Below, one piece after another: positions 1 to 11,596 of a stretch of 64,000 bases of DNA (within the stretch, counting starts at the first letter, position 1; each line of letters begins with the position of its first letter). The DNA comes from Pyrrhosoma nymphula (taxonomy: Eukaryota; Arthropoda; Insecta; Odonata; Coenagrionidae), in assembly GCA_963573305.1 (NCBI GenBank), contig OY754332.1, forward strand, positions 138,625,977 through 138,689,976. The letters are read 5' to 3'. The position numbers and the translations under genes are program-made. The notes below the pieces were generated by a model. That model was not told the DNA's origin. It saw nothing but the letters and a program-made list of their open reading frames with translations, and made no database searches.

Positions 1-2640
1 TAAATCTATGCTTCATCCATTTCGTAATTCCGTGACGTAGGCCACTTGCGAAGTACTAGCTGGAAAGTATCTTTTTTCAGGACCAAGATGAAAGTTAGTT
101 CCATAATTGAATACAAGATTATCTCCAGTTTTTATTTCAAATTATGATTTACAACATTAACGGACCCTTATGGCCGAAGAAAATTAATTTATAGTAGCAA
201 TCATATTCGTCAAGTCTCCGCGAATCAAAATTCGTCCACTGTCTCGTATCCACCTTATTTAAATTCATTTATATTGCTAGTTTCCTGTCACGAACGGATG
301 AACAGTCCGGCAGCTGAATAATAAAAAAAGGATAAAATACAATACACGACCTCACTATGCCAAGACAATGGAAAAGAGATGCATACAATTTCATTGCTAA
401 AGTGTCAGTAGAGAGAAAATAGGGGAAATCATTTTGAAAGTCTAATGAAGCCCTTAATAAATAAGCTGCCGGAAGAAATTCCCTGAGTAATAGAGAACAC
501 GGCAATGACCAAATATTATCATCGCGCAGTTAACACGCGACTATTATTACGAGTAGCAATGGGACACCCTAGAGTAATTCAGACATCTAAAATGGTTCCT
601 CGCATATCTCGATTGCGTAAGTTTTGCAAAGACACCGATGAGAATTTAAAATTAAATTTTTAAAATCATTTATTCGCCAATTCCGCCACTCTGCACCATC
701 GCGCAGTGAACTAACTTTCATTTTATTTCCAACAAAATACGAATCACTGATGTAAGCTAGCATGACAATTTTAGAATTAAATGTCAACTAATTCCCAGAC
801 GGAGAGGTAACAACTGAAGAGTTTAAAATAAACGAACTGATCATGACTTACCTACACACCTCTGCACCCCAAAATATTTAAATGATTACTAAATTATTAC
901 ACTCGTGTGATAGTTTACCTTTCCATTTACCTTTACCTTTTCTCTATCTTCTCTCTCGCCATTTACTGTAATTGGCAGTTCTAAGGCGATTGAATGACTG
1001 GAGATCAATGCAATTAACCAAAAATAACAGTCGAAAAAAGGACAAGTTGGAAGATAATCTTTATTTTTGCTTTCCACTCGACATGAATCAAGTATGCATA
1101 GAAGGAAAATAGGGCTGATAAAACCCATAAGTAAAATATAAAAAATAACGAATATTAAAACCCACTCTCGAAGAATAAATGCAAACTGAAAAATCAGGAA
1201 ATTAGTCACGTTTCAACAAAGAAACCAATCGTTCTTGGTGACTTAAGGGAAAATTAAAAACAGCATCTTAAGTATGTTTACGGTACATTCATTTACTTCA
1301 GTCTCGAGCTGGACTTGGAATTCCCATGCCAGGGTCATAACGTTAAGCTTTTAGATATTTACATAATGTCGTACTATATTTTTTGTGAGATCAAACTGTA
1401 AAAGTAACATAAGTCCTGATATATCAACATAGGTTTTATCAAATTTGGACGAGGTAGATTTTATTGTCTGTAGGTGCTGAATTCCCTTGGTGTTGCTCAC
1501 TGGACGACCGTCTCTTTCATCTGATTTATTCTTTGTCTTTTTTCCCTAACTTTGACATTAACCTTTTACCGAGGTTCCATGGTGCAAAGTGAATGAAGAT
1601 TTGTGTAATAATAGTAACAATTATTGTTTGAAATAATCTTAAATTTCACGTACCTACCACTATACCTAAAATATGGATAAAACTAATATAATACCCGGTG
1701 AGATTCTCATTTTGTCAATTTATAAATGACTATCTTAATGTTTTTAAACAAATGAAGCTGAAGCTCTCCAATATGTGACGAATGTTTTTTCTTAACGAAT
1801 TTAAAATTAGCAGAGCTTAATCTGTGGCTGTGAAATATTTGAAGCTTTTATTTTTCTGTAATAAGGAGGCAATCCATACATTAATTATATTATGTCCATA
1901 TAATTCTAATTTTAATGACATCCTTTATGTGTAGGTTTGTCATTTCGCTACGTAATTTCGTCTTTCCACTTAAATTCCAGGATAGTGCACCTGCTATTCC
2001 TAGTTTCCTTCACAATAACGCATCCAAATAGATACTTGATGAAATGATAATGGAATATGACATTCCTATAATTCTCATTTACATACGAGTAGTGTAATAT
2101 TGTATAATTTTAAATCTTAATCTACTTCGCTCAATTTAAATGACGTTCCAATACTGCATGCTAAGATGGAATTAATTTTTTAAACGAATACATGACTAAG
2201 TATACTTATTTTCTAAAATTCCTTTCATACCTTCACGAAGTAACAACCCAAGGTTACGAAGATAATGTTTAGAATACAGTATCTTTCTTCCCGATGATAT
2301 CGAGCTATTATTTTTTAACAACTAAAATTTCAATTAAAACCGCCTGATTGAATATAAAACAGTTTCACGCTCAGAAGTTAGCATCCTATGGTTCCTTGAA
2401 CAAATAAACTGAAAATTAGTGTAGTTTCAACATAGCTCACAGCCAGTTCCAACACAATTCAACTATCTCCTTAGTGAAAATGCGACTGGTCCATTTCGAC
2501 ACAGTATAATTAAAAAGTCACATGACAGACAACAAATGTTTAAGTTAACTGCTCATCAACTGTGTGCTAGTCATATTCCATTGAATGACTTGGGCTAAAT
2601 GTTACACCGCTGTGGCATTAGGCTCAACAATCTCTTTGAA
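1..2640. other. No gene recognised
   Basis: AT-rich sequence on both strands. The few open frames are short, lack recognisable motifs and do not join through plausible splice sites. No tRNA-like box or terminal inverted repeat was seen. It is best read as intergenic sequence or part of a long intron. Confidence 0.5.
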
Positions 2641-2757
2641 TTTACATAATCTACATCTACATACTACCCCGCAAGCCGCCTCAATAGGCGTGTGGCGGGG
2701 GGTGTTAGGACACCAGCCGTATACATATAAAAAGGAAACGCTCTAATGAAATTACGC

Positions 2758-3120
2758 CTAGCATTTATTAAAGTCCCTTATTGTTAGAGAGAAAAACGAA
2801 TTCCCATACCTATCCGTTCGGCAAAATATCTCTCTTAATTTATCGTTTCTGTCGGACCTGGAAATATAATGGCGTTCTAATATGATGTTCTGCGTGTCGC
2901 TCTTAAAGATATCTATTCTTAATTGCTCAAGTAATCTAAGCCTAGCGCGCAGCCTCCGAGTCTCTAGCGGCTCCCAGCCTAATTTGTTTAACATATGTGT
3001 AACGCTGTCTGTACGCCCGTAGCAGTTTTTGACGAATCGTGCAGCCTTCCTTTGTACTTTATTAAGTTCCCGAATTAAGTCTTTCTGCACCGGATCCCAT
3101 ATGCTCGCTGCATATTCAAG
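2758..3120 (-). pseudogene. LINE ORF2 C-terminal tail
   Basis: The minus-strand frame contains RPHLEYAASIWDPVQKDLI (first part in the preceding open stretch), then VQRKAARFVKNCY and LETRRLRARLRLLEQLRIDI, ending after FFSLTIRDFNKC. This is the standard C-terminal region of CR1/jockey-type ORF2 proteins. The motif usually ending in WN is altered to FN. It is separated from the RT palm by frameshifts. Confidence 0.8.
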
Positions 3121-3299
3121 GTGTGGCCGGACGTGTGTGAAATAGCACCTCTCTTTTACTTTTTATCAGAAAATCTTCCCACAATACGCTTGACGAATCC
3201 TAGCTTCTTCAGAACTCTGACACAAATATTTCTTATATGTGTTCCCCACAATAGGTTCGAGGGTATCGTAACTCCTAGATACTTCACTTCTTCTGTCGC

Positions 3300-3588
3300 C
3301 TTTATGTTAACACCATCAACAGCATATACATGGACGACCTCCGCAAGAAATGTACCGCCGAGAATTTGCTCAGATTAAGTTCGAGTCCCCACTCTTGGCT
3401 CCACACATGAACGTTGTTTAAATCCGATGATAAAATTTCAAAGTCAGAGTGATCACTATTTTCGCGATAGATGACAGCGTCGTCGGCAAATAAACGTATT
3501 TTACTGCTAATTCGAGAGCATAGGTCATTTATGTATATAATGAACAAAAGGGGGCCGATTACGCTTCCTTGTGGAACACCTGATGTCA
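3300..3588 (-). pseudogene. LINE reverse transcriptase, catalytic FADD part
   Basis: The minus strand encodes TSGVPQGSVIGPLLFIIYIN, then IRLFADDAVIY, the RT catalytic FADD box, and a following segment WGLELNLSK. It continues the frame broken by the MITE at 3597-4055. After about 3365 the frame shifts: the motif VKYLGVTI continues in another frame down to about 3170, typical of the RT thumb. Confidence 0.85.
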
Positions 3589-3596
3589 CTTTGACT

Positions 3597-4055
3597 CAGT
3601 GGCGGATACAGAAAAAACTCAAGGGGGGGGGCGCAAGTTATCTCGACGATTGTAGCTTTCAAACTGACCGCCTGGCAGCGACTCTGCTTCCCTTATATAT
3701 GTAGCTCGGTTGTTTCGAGAAAATTCGGTGCCAGAATGTTCGCTTCCAGACTTTTAAGGAGTGTGAACAAATACAAACAGTAGAATAGTCGCGACTTTTC
3801 TCGAACAAATATCAGATAGAATGGCTGCGAATTTTCTCGTAGGTTAGCTATCTATATGCCAGACAGAAACGTATAAAATACGATGACGCGGACGCGTGCT
3901 ACATAAGAAAGTACAACTACTCGATAACTCGACTCAGAGTCGACTGAAGAAAGACACGAACGAATAGCGTGCGGGCTGACTGGCGGGGGCGGCGCGGGCG
4001 GCCCCGCAAGGGGGGGGCGCGCGCCCCCCGCGCACCCCATATGTATCCGCCACTT
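3597..4055. mobile_element. Non-autonomous hAT-type MITE inserted in the LINE
   Basis: This is a 459-bp block with terminal inverted repeats CAGTGGCGGATACA at the left and its near complement at the right. It is bounded on both sides by the 8-bp direct repeat CTTTGACT (3589-3596 and 4056-4063). An 8-bp target duplication and CAGnGG-type termini are the hAT hallmark. It has no coding capacity. The right half is very GC-rich. Removing it rejoins the RT frame at VVK/VTSG, so it entered the LINE after the LINE had inserted. Confidence 0.85.
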
Positions 4056-4063
4056 CTTTGACT

Positions 4064-4776
4064 ACATCAGAGGTAATTCCGTCAAGAACTACTTTTTGCT
4101 TACGATCACTCAGAAAGTCGCGTATCCAGTTTATTACTGTTCCGTTCAGCCCGCATGACATTAATTTGTTTAAACATTTGTTGTGAGGTACCGTGTCGAA
4201 AGCTTTCTTAAAATTTAGGAATAATGCGTCCACTTGTCTTTTCGATTCACCAGATTTGAGAACGTCATGAAGAAAGAGCGCGAGCTGTGTTTCACATGAT
4301 CTACCTTTCCAAAAGCCGTGCTGACAGCCATGGAGGAAGTGACGACTGTCCAGGAACGTCATGATATTGCTAACGACGATATGTTCGAGTATCTTGCCTT
4401 TAATCGACGTTAATGAAATCGGTCGATAGTTCCCTTGGTCATGTCTGTTTCCCTTTTTGAATATCGGTGTAACGTTTGCAATTTTCCAGTCTATTGGTAT
4501 CTTTCCTTCAGACAATGACTTCTTGAATATTATGTCTAAGAACGGTGCGATATGTGGAGCTAATTCCTTGAGGACACGTGCGGGTATTCCCTTAGGACCC
4601 GGAGATTTACTATTTTTTATCGACTGTAGCTGTTTAGTTATCCCATCGCATTGAATAGTGATTTCTTTCATCGGTTCCTCAGTGAATGAATTGTCAAAAT
4701 TACATGCAGTATCGTCTGTAGTGTATACACTTTGGAAGTGGGAATTTAACGTGCTTACGGGCACATTTACATCCAT
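4064..4776 (-). pseudogene. LINE reverse transcriptase, N-terminal part
   Basis: The frame opens at 4776 and carries RT fingers and palm motifs: SPGPKGIPARVLK, then NYRPISLTSIKGKILE, then the region FLNFKKAFDTVPHNK, where the usual catalytic D is N (typical YLDFSKAFDTV), and LNGTVINWIRDFLSDRKQ. The reading frame runs into the MITE after DVVK and resumes in the same frame on its far side with VTSGVPQGS. The D to N change at the first catalytic position and the insertion both indicate an inactive copy. Confidence 0.85.
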
Positions 4777-4799
4777 AACAGCTGATTGAAATGAGCCCG

Positions 4800-6790
4800 T
4801 TGACCAAAACCATTAATTTTATTAGAGTTAATCCTAGAGACAGCTTCATTTACCCCGCAAGAATAGGAATAAAACAAATAAAATTGAAATAAATAGGTTT
4901 ATTGACTAGGGCAGTCTTTTTGAAGCGTACAATTTTAATGACAAGACCAAACCCTGGTTCAATTATACATAACATTTATTGCAATAGTAAAGAATCAAAG
5001 TTAGGACGAAAAGTGTAAAGGATACTTACGAAATGTTACACTTTTATATTCAATCTCATATATTCATCACATCTTGATTATGTTATGGTTATTAACCCTT
5101 CAAGCCCCACCAATTGGTATATTGTGTTGGTGTGGTTGGGTTGTGGTTGGGTTGTGTTGGTGTGGTTGGGTTGTGGTTGGGTTGTGGTGGTGATTTAAAT
5201 CACACACAAAACCCAATCTCGAACAAAGGTACAACAATAATTTTACAAATTAATTTCGAATTGACATACTTTGACTTAAATAATCTCAATCAGCAAGCTA
5301 CTTTCAGATTTTAAAATGGCAAAGTGGTTCGTAACACTAACAAGCCACAGCGAAGACAAACAGTTCGTAAATCAATATTGAGGATTCCATGTACCTACAA
5401 TAATTTCTTACATTCACAATTTCACAAGAGTAAAAACAGCTGACTTTATTTTAATACTTAGTTCTTATCATCCTTCGATCCCTTGTCCAAGAGAAAATTC
5501 ACAATAGTTGTCCCTCAATGTCGTAAATAATGTACATACTCCTGAGCTTTAAGGGAAGAGAAAATCGATGGCAAGGTGCCTCGACGAGATAAAAACAAGG
5601 TAAGGAGAATAAAACTGCGAAGGAATGAAGGAAACAAACAGGAATGGAAGGGAAGCATACCATGTGGAATGGCTGAAGGGATGAGGGAAGAGATGAGGTA
5701 AGAGCACCAAAACAGGGAAAAATGGTAGTATAAACAGATAGAAAAAAAGGATAAGGAACAAAATTTAACAACTGAATTGAAGTTAACGTAGGGTGATTTG
5801 AATAACCACTTTCAGTTTTCCAAATTTCAGCGAGCACAAGCATATGAATGACGAATGAGAGTTCTGAATAAGTACGAGTTGATCGCAGTGGGTCAATCAC
5901 AGTGCGACGTTAAGATGACAGTTCTGCAATCGGCGAAGGAAACAAAGATAAGAGCACACCTCAAGGACAGCGATGAACTAGAACCAAGGCGCGGGTGCAC
6001 CACATGAGTCCAGGAGATGTAGCATCGAAGAAACTGCACCCAAGTATCAAGTCTTCCAAAAAAAAACGATGCCCCGCGGGGGAGAAAAAGCCCAAGACCG
6101 CTCCACCAATGTAAAAGACAGACAAAAAGAGCATTATAATTTGGTAATATGAATAAATACAGTACATTAGTTACACAAAAACAATAACAGTGAAATAGAT
6201 ATGAAGGAAGAAAATTGAAAAAAGGTTAAAACCTGAAACGAAAGAAAATATTATAAGGGAGCTTATGATGTAGGGTTTTGCACCACTAATTCCTATGAAT
6301 GGAGCCTTAAAAAGGGGATAGAGCCTTCATAAAATTACCAGGGTGAGGGGAATATTACTTAACACCTGTGAAATTTACTTGAAGCACCGCTTCGTACATT
6401 ATACATGCATACATACATATGACAATGTATCACACTTAGAGAGTCCTGAAAGAATAATAATACATAATTAATGCAAAAAATGTGAATAGAGTTGTACATA
6501 ATTCCGTCAGAATACATGCTTACAATTATATTGAATATATCCTACATCCTACCTACAAGTGCTACATATTCAACATATGATTGACCATACATGTGGTCTG
6601 CAACGTGCAGCTGCAATTAGGGCAAGTACAAAAAATAAGTACATGATTCATTACCAAAATAAATGTGTACACAACCATTATGTTGACAAGAAGTTCTTCT
6701 TTCCTCGTCTCTGGAAAAAAGAACCTTCAAAATTAAAAGTCAACCGTTCGGGCAAAAAAAAAAATTCGCGATGACATTGAATTAATGGAA
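4800..6790. other. No gene recognised; one minisatellite
   Basis: Apart from the GGTTGGGTTGT-type tandem repeat near 5115-5195, this stretch contains only short open frames without recognisable motifs. A small ACATACAT microsatellite lies near 6405-6420. Confidence 0.45.
5115..5195. repeat. GT-rich minisatellite
   Basis: Two tandem blocks of the pattern TTGGTGTGGTTGGGTTGTGG occur here, with inner GGTTGGGTTGT repeats. The strand is strongly biased to G and T. No coding role is evident. Confidence 0.8.
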
Positions 6791-6799
6791 TGAACACTT

Positions 6800-7722
6800 A
6801 CCAGCATCCAATTCGGCTTGCTCCTGAATTCCCTCGATGAGGATCATTTGGATCCGCCTCTACACTTTATTATACAAGACGGCATTCCTCATCTCCTTCA
6901 TTTCTTCGGCCACAAAGCGACCGAAAACTTCTTCTTTAGAAGGTCCCGAGGTCGAATTAAGTTGCTTAGCAAAAGCCAGCGCTTCCCTCGCTTCAGCGCT
7001 TCCAAATCATCGGGGTTTCTTTTTCGCTTCCAGATAAATGAAAAAAATTGTGTTGATACATCACAGTCCTATATTATCAATTTTTGGATGAGTGAAAAAA
7101 ATTTGATATCTTTTTCCCTTTCGTCATCGAAGTCTCGTTTGATGCGGGGGTTGCCGAAACATCGACGGACGTTGCTGATGTCGATGGCATCGGTTCAAGG
7201 GATTTATCCGACATACTTTTGGATTGGATGTCGTTCTATAATTGCGCAACATATTTAGGTTATTATTTCATGTTCTAGAAACTACTTAAGGGTTGATACG
7301 CCTGCACTCATCTTAATATATTTATAACTTTTAAAAATAAACATATACCTGTAAATCCATTGAGCTTACCTGTTCAATTGTTAACACACTAGGCCTAACT
7401 TTGGTGTAGACGTCAAGAAAGTTTAAGTTGTCATAGCACCAAAGTCTGGGCTCATGGACATCATCCAACCATGCTCCACTCATGCTTTTCTCCTCCAAGG
7501 CCTTTTCATGGGCATACTGTGACCGTAGGTACTTAATTTTATTTTTGATGTCCTCGACCGTCAAAATCTTTTTTGAGGCTTTGAAAGCCTCCCTGATGCC
7601 TTCCAATATTTCCTCCCTTTAAATTCTATTGTGGTAGAATTTGTGTCGTACGTCGTATAAAGAACGCAACTGCTCGTAGAGCTCAATGAGCATGAGGGTA
7701 TCCTCCTTCGTCCACATGTTCA
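6800..7722 (-). pseudogene. MADF/SANT-like ORF of a PIF/Harbinger element
   Basis: Read on the minus strand from about 7722, the frame begins MNMWTKEDTLMLIELYEQLR, meets an in-frame stop near 7620, and continues through EGIREAF, KNKIKYLRSQYAHEKALEE and the region SGAWLDDVHEPRLWCYDNLNFL. That is the Myb/SANT-like (MADF) DNA-binding fold with its conserved tryptophans. A second block at about 7050-6800 (minus) encodes EEVFGRFVAEEMKEMRN, the C-terminal tail seen in such proteins, probably a second exon. In PIF/Harbinger elements a Myb-like protein accompanies the transposase, and here it lies divergently next to one. The stop makes this a decayed copy. Confidence 0.65.
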
Positions 7723-7908
7723 TCGAATCTGATTGCCGTAAAGCAGACACCACGATCTAAAACAACTGCAATTTGTAGCTTGGTATAATGCTGAATATAA
7801 CCGCTCAAAGAGAATACTAGCGCCAAAGAATTGTAAACAAAACCATGCGGTATTTTTTGTACATTTTTGACGGCTGATGTCAAATTCGCACCAGTCTACT
7901 GAAAGGTT

Positions 7909-8359
7909 ATGGAACCCCAACAACGTGCAGCAATTTTAGCTACTGCAGCAGGTGCAGCACTATTAGCAGTTGCAGCTAGGGAGAGGTAAAGGAGGCGCCG
8001 CAACTGCTGGGTCAAGAGATGGAGGAGCCGAAGGGAGGAAAAGGGCTCATATGATTTCCTCCAAAATGAGCTGAGGTTGGAGGACGAAAATTCATTCAGA
8101 AATTACCTAAGAATGAATGAAGAAACATTCTCCAAGCTATTGAGTTACGTGAGCTCAATATTACTAAAGAAGAAACCTGCATGAGGCAGCCTATTTCAGC
8201 AAAAGAGAGAGATTAGCTGTTACACTAAGGTTTCTTGCTACAGGAGAAAGCTTCGAGAGCATGGACTACCAGACTCGATTGTCAAAGTCGTTCCTCAATG
8301 GCTGCATCCCAGAAGTTTGCACTGCTATTTACAGTGCTCCTAAGGCAGAGTACTTAAAG
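7909..8359 (+). pseudogene. PIF/Harbinger transposase, first exon (broken)
   Basis: The frame starts at ATG 7909 with an alanine-rich N-terminus, has an in-frame TAA after about 26 codons, then continues with RNCWVKRWRSRREEKGSYDF and FRNYLRMNEETFSKLLSYV. After a frameshift near 8183 it resumes as RQPISAKERLAVTLRFLATG, FESMDYQTRLSKS and KAEYLK, ending at a GT donor at 8360. These are the N-terminal motifs of DDE_Tnp_4 (Harbinger) transposases. One stop and one frameshift make it a pseudogene. The gene lies divergent to the MADF ORF about 190 bp away, the usual Harbinger arrangement. Confidence 0.8.
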
Positions 8360-8724
8360 GTACAAATGAATAAATATTTCTGTAGGCGATTATAACCTAG
8401 TCACTTAATGCAAGATCCAATATCTCACTTTTCGTATATTTTTTAAACTTCTCAGCCATTATCAATGGAAAGATAAAAGAAATGCTAGAGTTCAATGAAT
8501 TATTTAACCCAGAGCAAATTGATACATGAATTTAGCATATTGTTATTCATACGTGAGATGATATTGAGCATAAACAAAACAGTAACAGACAATTGTCCAC
8601 TATAAATAATTTTTTTTTAAATATTTTTCATGTGCATTTACTATATTACACTTTTCATTACAAACACTTACTTATGTATGCCTTGTAAACACTAGTTCAC
8701 TTCAAAAATTCACTTTGTCAACAG

Positions 8725-8844
8725 TTTCCATCAACCAAAGAAGAATGGTGTGCCATTGCGGAGAACTTCCACAACAGATGGCAATTTCCCAACTGCTTGG
8801 GATCTATTGACGGGAAACACATTACTTTCCGCGCAGCGAGATGA
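8725..8844 (+). pseudogene. PIF/Harbinger transposase, second exon fragment
   Basis: It follows a CAG acceptor at 8722-8724 and encodes FPSTKEEWCAIAENFHNRWQ followed by FPNCLGSIDGKHI, the block carrying the first catalytic Asp of Harbinger DDE transposases. It ends at a TGA right after FRAAR. The remaining catalytic region is not found, so the element is truncated or rearranged here. Confidence 0.75.
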
Positions 8845-9309
8845 ACATGAGCATTAACGAATTGAAACTTTTAAATTGTTATGTCATTGTATAAGATAGG
8901 TTTATATAAATGTTTGAAATATTGTTACATCGCAGACGGTCTCATGTTCGTGTGTCATGTCTCATGTACATGCTATGCCACATTAAGAAGACAGTTCAAC
9001 ATTGTTTGGTCACTGGCTGACCTGCTTTCTTAAATATGTGCTCTATGAATTACACTAGACTGCCAACCGAATTAACTCGCCAATACGTAAGCATTGCTGA
9101 TGCTCCTTCATATACGACATACATTCTTTCAACACTGGTGTGCCCTAATGAGAGTGCCCATCTTTAGCCTTTCTCATTGAATGGCTATATCTGAGAAAGA
9201 AATTAACATTACATTACATGTTTACATCATACAAAACTTCGCAATAAATATCCAAATTAATGATAATTGGAAATGTTTGCGCCATTAAAAATATTACCAT
9301 TCATATTTT

Positions 9310-9705
9310 TTAGGCTTTCCCATTCCTGTATTATGACCTAGTTATCCAAGATGAGAACAGAAAGCAAGTAGCTGAACTGTTGACCCCGGGTACATCTAAT
9401 GCGGGCAAAAGATTACAAATTCTTCACAGAAAAAGGGCGCTCAAAATGCAGAGGATCCAAAAGAACTTGGTGAAATATAATCAGTAATTCGCACACCCAT
9501 GGTTGAGTACGACGTATTTGGAAAGTATGTCGCAGATGAAATAAGACAGCTACGTTCTGACGAAAGAACGAAGGGATTAAAACGGGAGAAACAAAAGATG
9601 ATTATCGCCATGAGCCAAGAAGAATATAGAGACAGGGCAATCATCCACAAATTATTATTCGCAATCATCCACATTCACACCCGTGTCAATGCATTAGTTT
9701 TCTAG
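9310..9705 (+). pseudogene. MADF/BESS-like protein tail fragment
   Basis: The plus-strand frame from about 9481 encodes MVEYDVFGKYVADEIRQLRS and then KREKQKMIIAMSQEEYRD, the pattern of a BESS-like C-terminal tail of MADF proteins. It resembles the block at 6800-7050 on the other strand. A further lysine- and arginine-rich reading frame precedes it at about 9315-9486, with a probable AG acceptor near 9313. It is probably a piece of another Harbinger-associated or MADF gene. No complete gene could be built. Confidence 0.4.
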
Positions 9706-9709
9706 CCTA

Positions 9710-11490
9710 TGTACCAGTCCAGCCCCCCAAGAAACAACTACCACAAGCCCATTTTCAATGTAACCAAGAGCAGAAAATAGAAAAACGTCTTTTTATAAAA
9801 AATTACATGACTAATTATAATAAAATATATTTAAATTACCATCGTTTTCTTTTGAGCTCTCAAATAATGCTCTGCAAACATTTTGGCACTGGTTTTAACG
9901 GGCATTTTAAATTAACACATCAAGGAGTAATTGCTGTCTCCTTTAAGACTAAACGTAATCGTTTTCTTTGTGATACTTTTTAATGAAAATTTTTCCACAA
10001 TTTTTGCCTATGGTACAATGCTTTCTCATTGATCAATAAGTTTAAATAGTAACTATGCATTTTATTTTATTTATAAAACTTCCCGGAGGCTAAGAACCAC
10101 AGCGTGATTGTCTTTCTGGGAGTGAAATTGCTCTCTTAAGTTGAGTATTTTGCTTTTTTTAATATCTGGAGCAACCCTTTACAGGATAAACTTGTAGCCC
10201 TCAGAAAACATATGCAGAAAATATGATAAGAACGCATATCTTCATGTAATAGATCTCCTAATAGCATAACATGAACGCCATCATCTTCTTTGTTTGATAT
10301 CCATTTTCGTACCTATATTCTTGTATTTTGTCTCCGTTTTATCTTCTTCATCAATAAGGCAACAACTACTGCTGCAGCCGATCGCCGGTCACAAGAGATG
10401 GCCACTTGCGATGATTTTTTAGGGTTCGCTGGCTGAAACTGCAATAGCTAGAGTGAGCAGCTGATAGAGAAGTCTCGTTAGAGCTGCCCTAAAAAGCTCT
10501 TGAGAGAGTCTCGTGAGATTAAAGTTGCACTCTAGTGTGAACTCTCACTAGATTTAGTCTCGCTAGAGCAATCAAAGCCTAGCTGATTTTTCTCTACAGT
10601 GAACTCACCTTTAGGAGCCAGCGCAGAAAGATCCACTGGTATTTAAAATTACGTGTTTCTTTCATTTCATTAAGTAGCCCATTTTTCTTAATAAGCATGG
10701 TAATTGGATATGCTTGGTTGAAAGTTGATTAAATCCAAAAGTGCATATTGCAGCACCCAAGTGTTGTAAATCGGAGTCTCGAATAAGGATCCAATTATTA
10801 TTCCCAAAATTTCTGGTGTAATCAACTAAAATAAATTTCAAACGGTGTTAGTAGTAGATGCATTATCTCCACATGGGCTTCGGTGGCAAAGTTATTTCGT
10901 TTGCTGTCACAGCTGTGTATCAAGGAAATTAAAGTCACACTATAAACCGGCAATGACTGTGACAGGGATCAAATTCGGATCTCTGTTGATAAACTTCCAG
11001 GGAAAAGAACTGGCCCCCCTACCCTGAATGTGTGAAATTCACACGCCTGTGGCTTAGTCCGGGGTGAGCTCTACCCTCAACTATCCAAACCAACCTTCGG
11101 GTTGAATCACTGAGAGAGATGGATAAACTTGAATCTTAAGAAAATCATCCGGTGCACCATGTTTCCTGAAAAATGGAAATCCGAAATCTTGGACGATTGG
11201 TTCCAACTGTCCCTTCAATACGATTCCACCGCATTTTAACCGTTTTACGTAAGTTTGCGAGATTTGCAACATCATGTTCAAGTATTACACACCAATACCT
11301 CGAATGAAAACATTCCTTTAAGCAAAGATCCCCAAGTCAGCAAGAATGAACCTCGAGCTTTGAACTCAATTTTGCTGACTAGGAAGTTTGGACGAAGCGG
11401 AGAGGATCGGTCACCTGTTTCGCAAAGGAACCGGAAAGTCTCAGTCGATGAAGTCTGTCGCCTGAAGAGATATCTATGTTAGGCATCTGT
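9710..11490. other. No gene recognised upstream of cathepsin gene
   Basis: AT-rich intergenic sequence. A cluster of CTCTAG/TCTCG motifs near 10460-10580 forms short inverted repeats. The cathepsin promoter should lie here, but no convincing TATA box or initiator could be fixed. Confidence 0.4.
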
Positions 11491-11491
11491 T

Positions 11492-11596
11492 ATGAATTTC
11501 ATTTGCCTCATAATAATTGTTTTTTCTGCTTCTAGTGCGCTTATAAATCTCTCAACTCATGGAGAAACAATAGATGAGAGATGGGAAAGATATAAG
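11492..11596 (+). CDS. Cathepsin exon 1: signal peptide
   Basis: It starts at ATG 11492, the only Met that gives a signal peptide: MNFICLIIIVFSASSA, with a hydrophobic core and small residues before the likely cleavage site. It continues into the propeptide start ETIDERWERYK and ends at donor GTGATT in phase 0. The 73-bp intron that follows is short and AT-rich. Confidence 0.93.

Larger units (their letters stand above)
2640..4800 (-). mobile_element. Degenerate non-LTR retrotransposon (CR1/jockey group)
   Basis: The minus strand encodes the C-terminal half of a LINE ORF2: the reverse transcriptase palm and thumb, then the C-terminal tail. The 3' end carries a GC-rich hairpin-like segment (plus 2665-2720) followed by a TGTAGA-type simple-repeat tail (plus about 2647-2665). 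No endonuclease domain is visible, so the copy is 5' truncated near 4800. Frameshifts occur near 3365 and 3165, and a 459-bp MITE interrupts the RT. Known of the family: such elements copy themselves by target-primed reverse transcription. Inference: this copy is dead. Assignment below the CR1/jockey level is uncertain. Confidence 0.85.
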
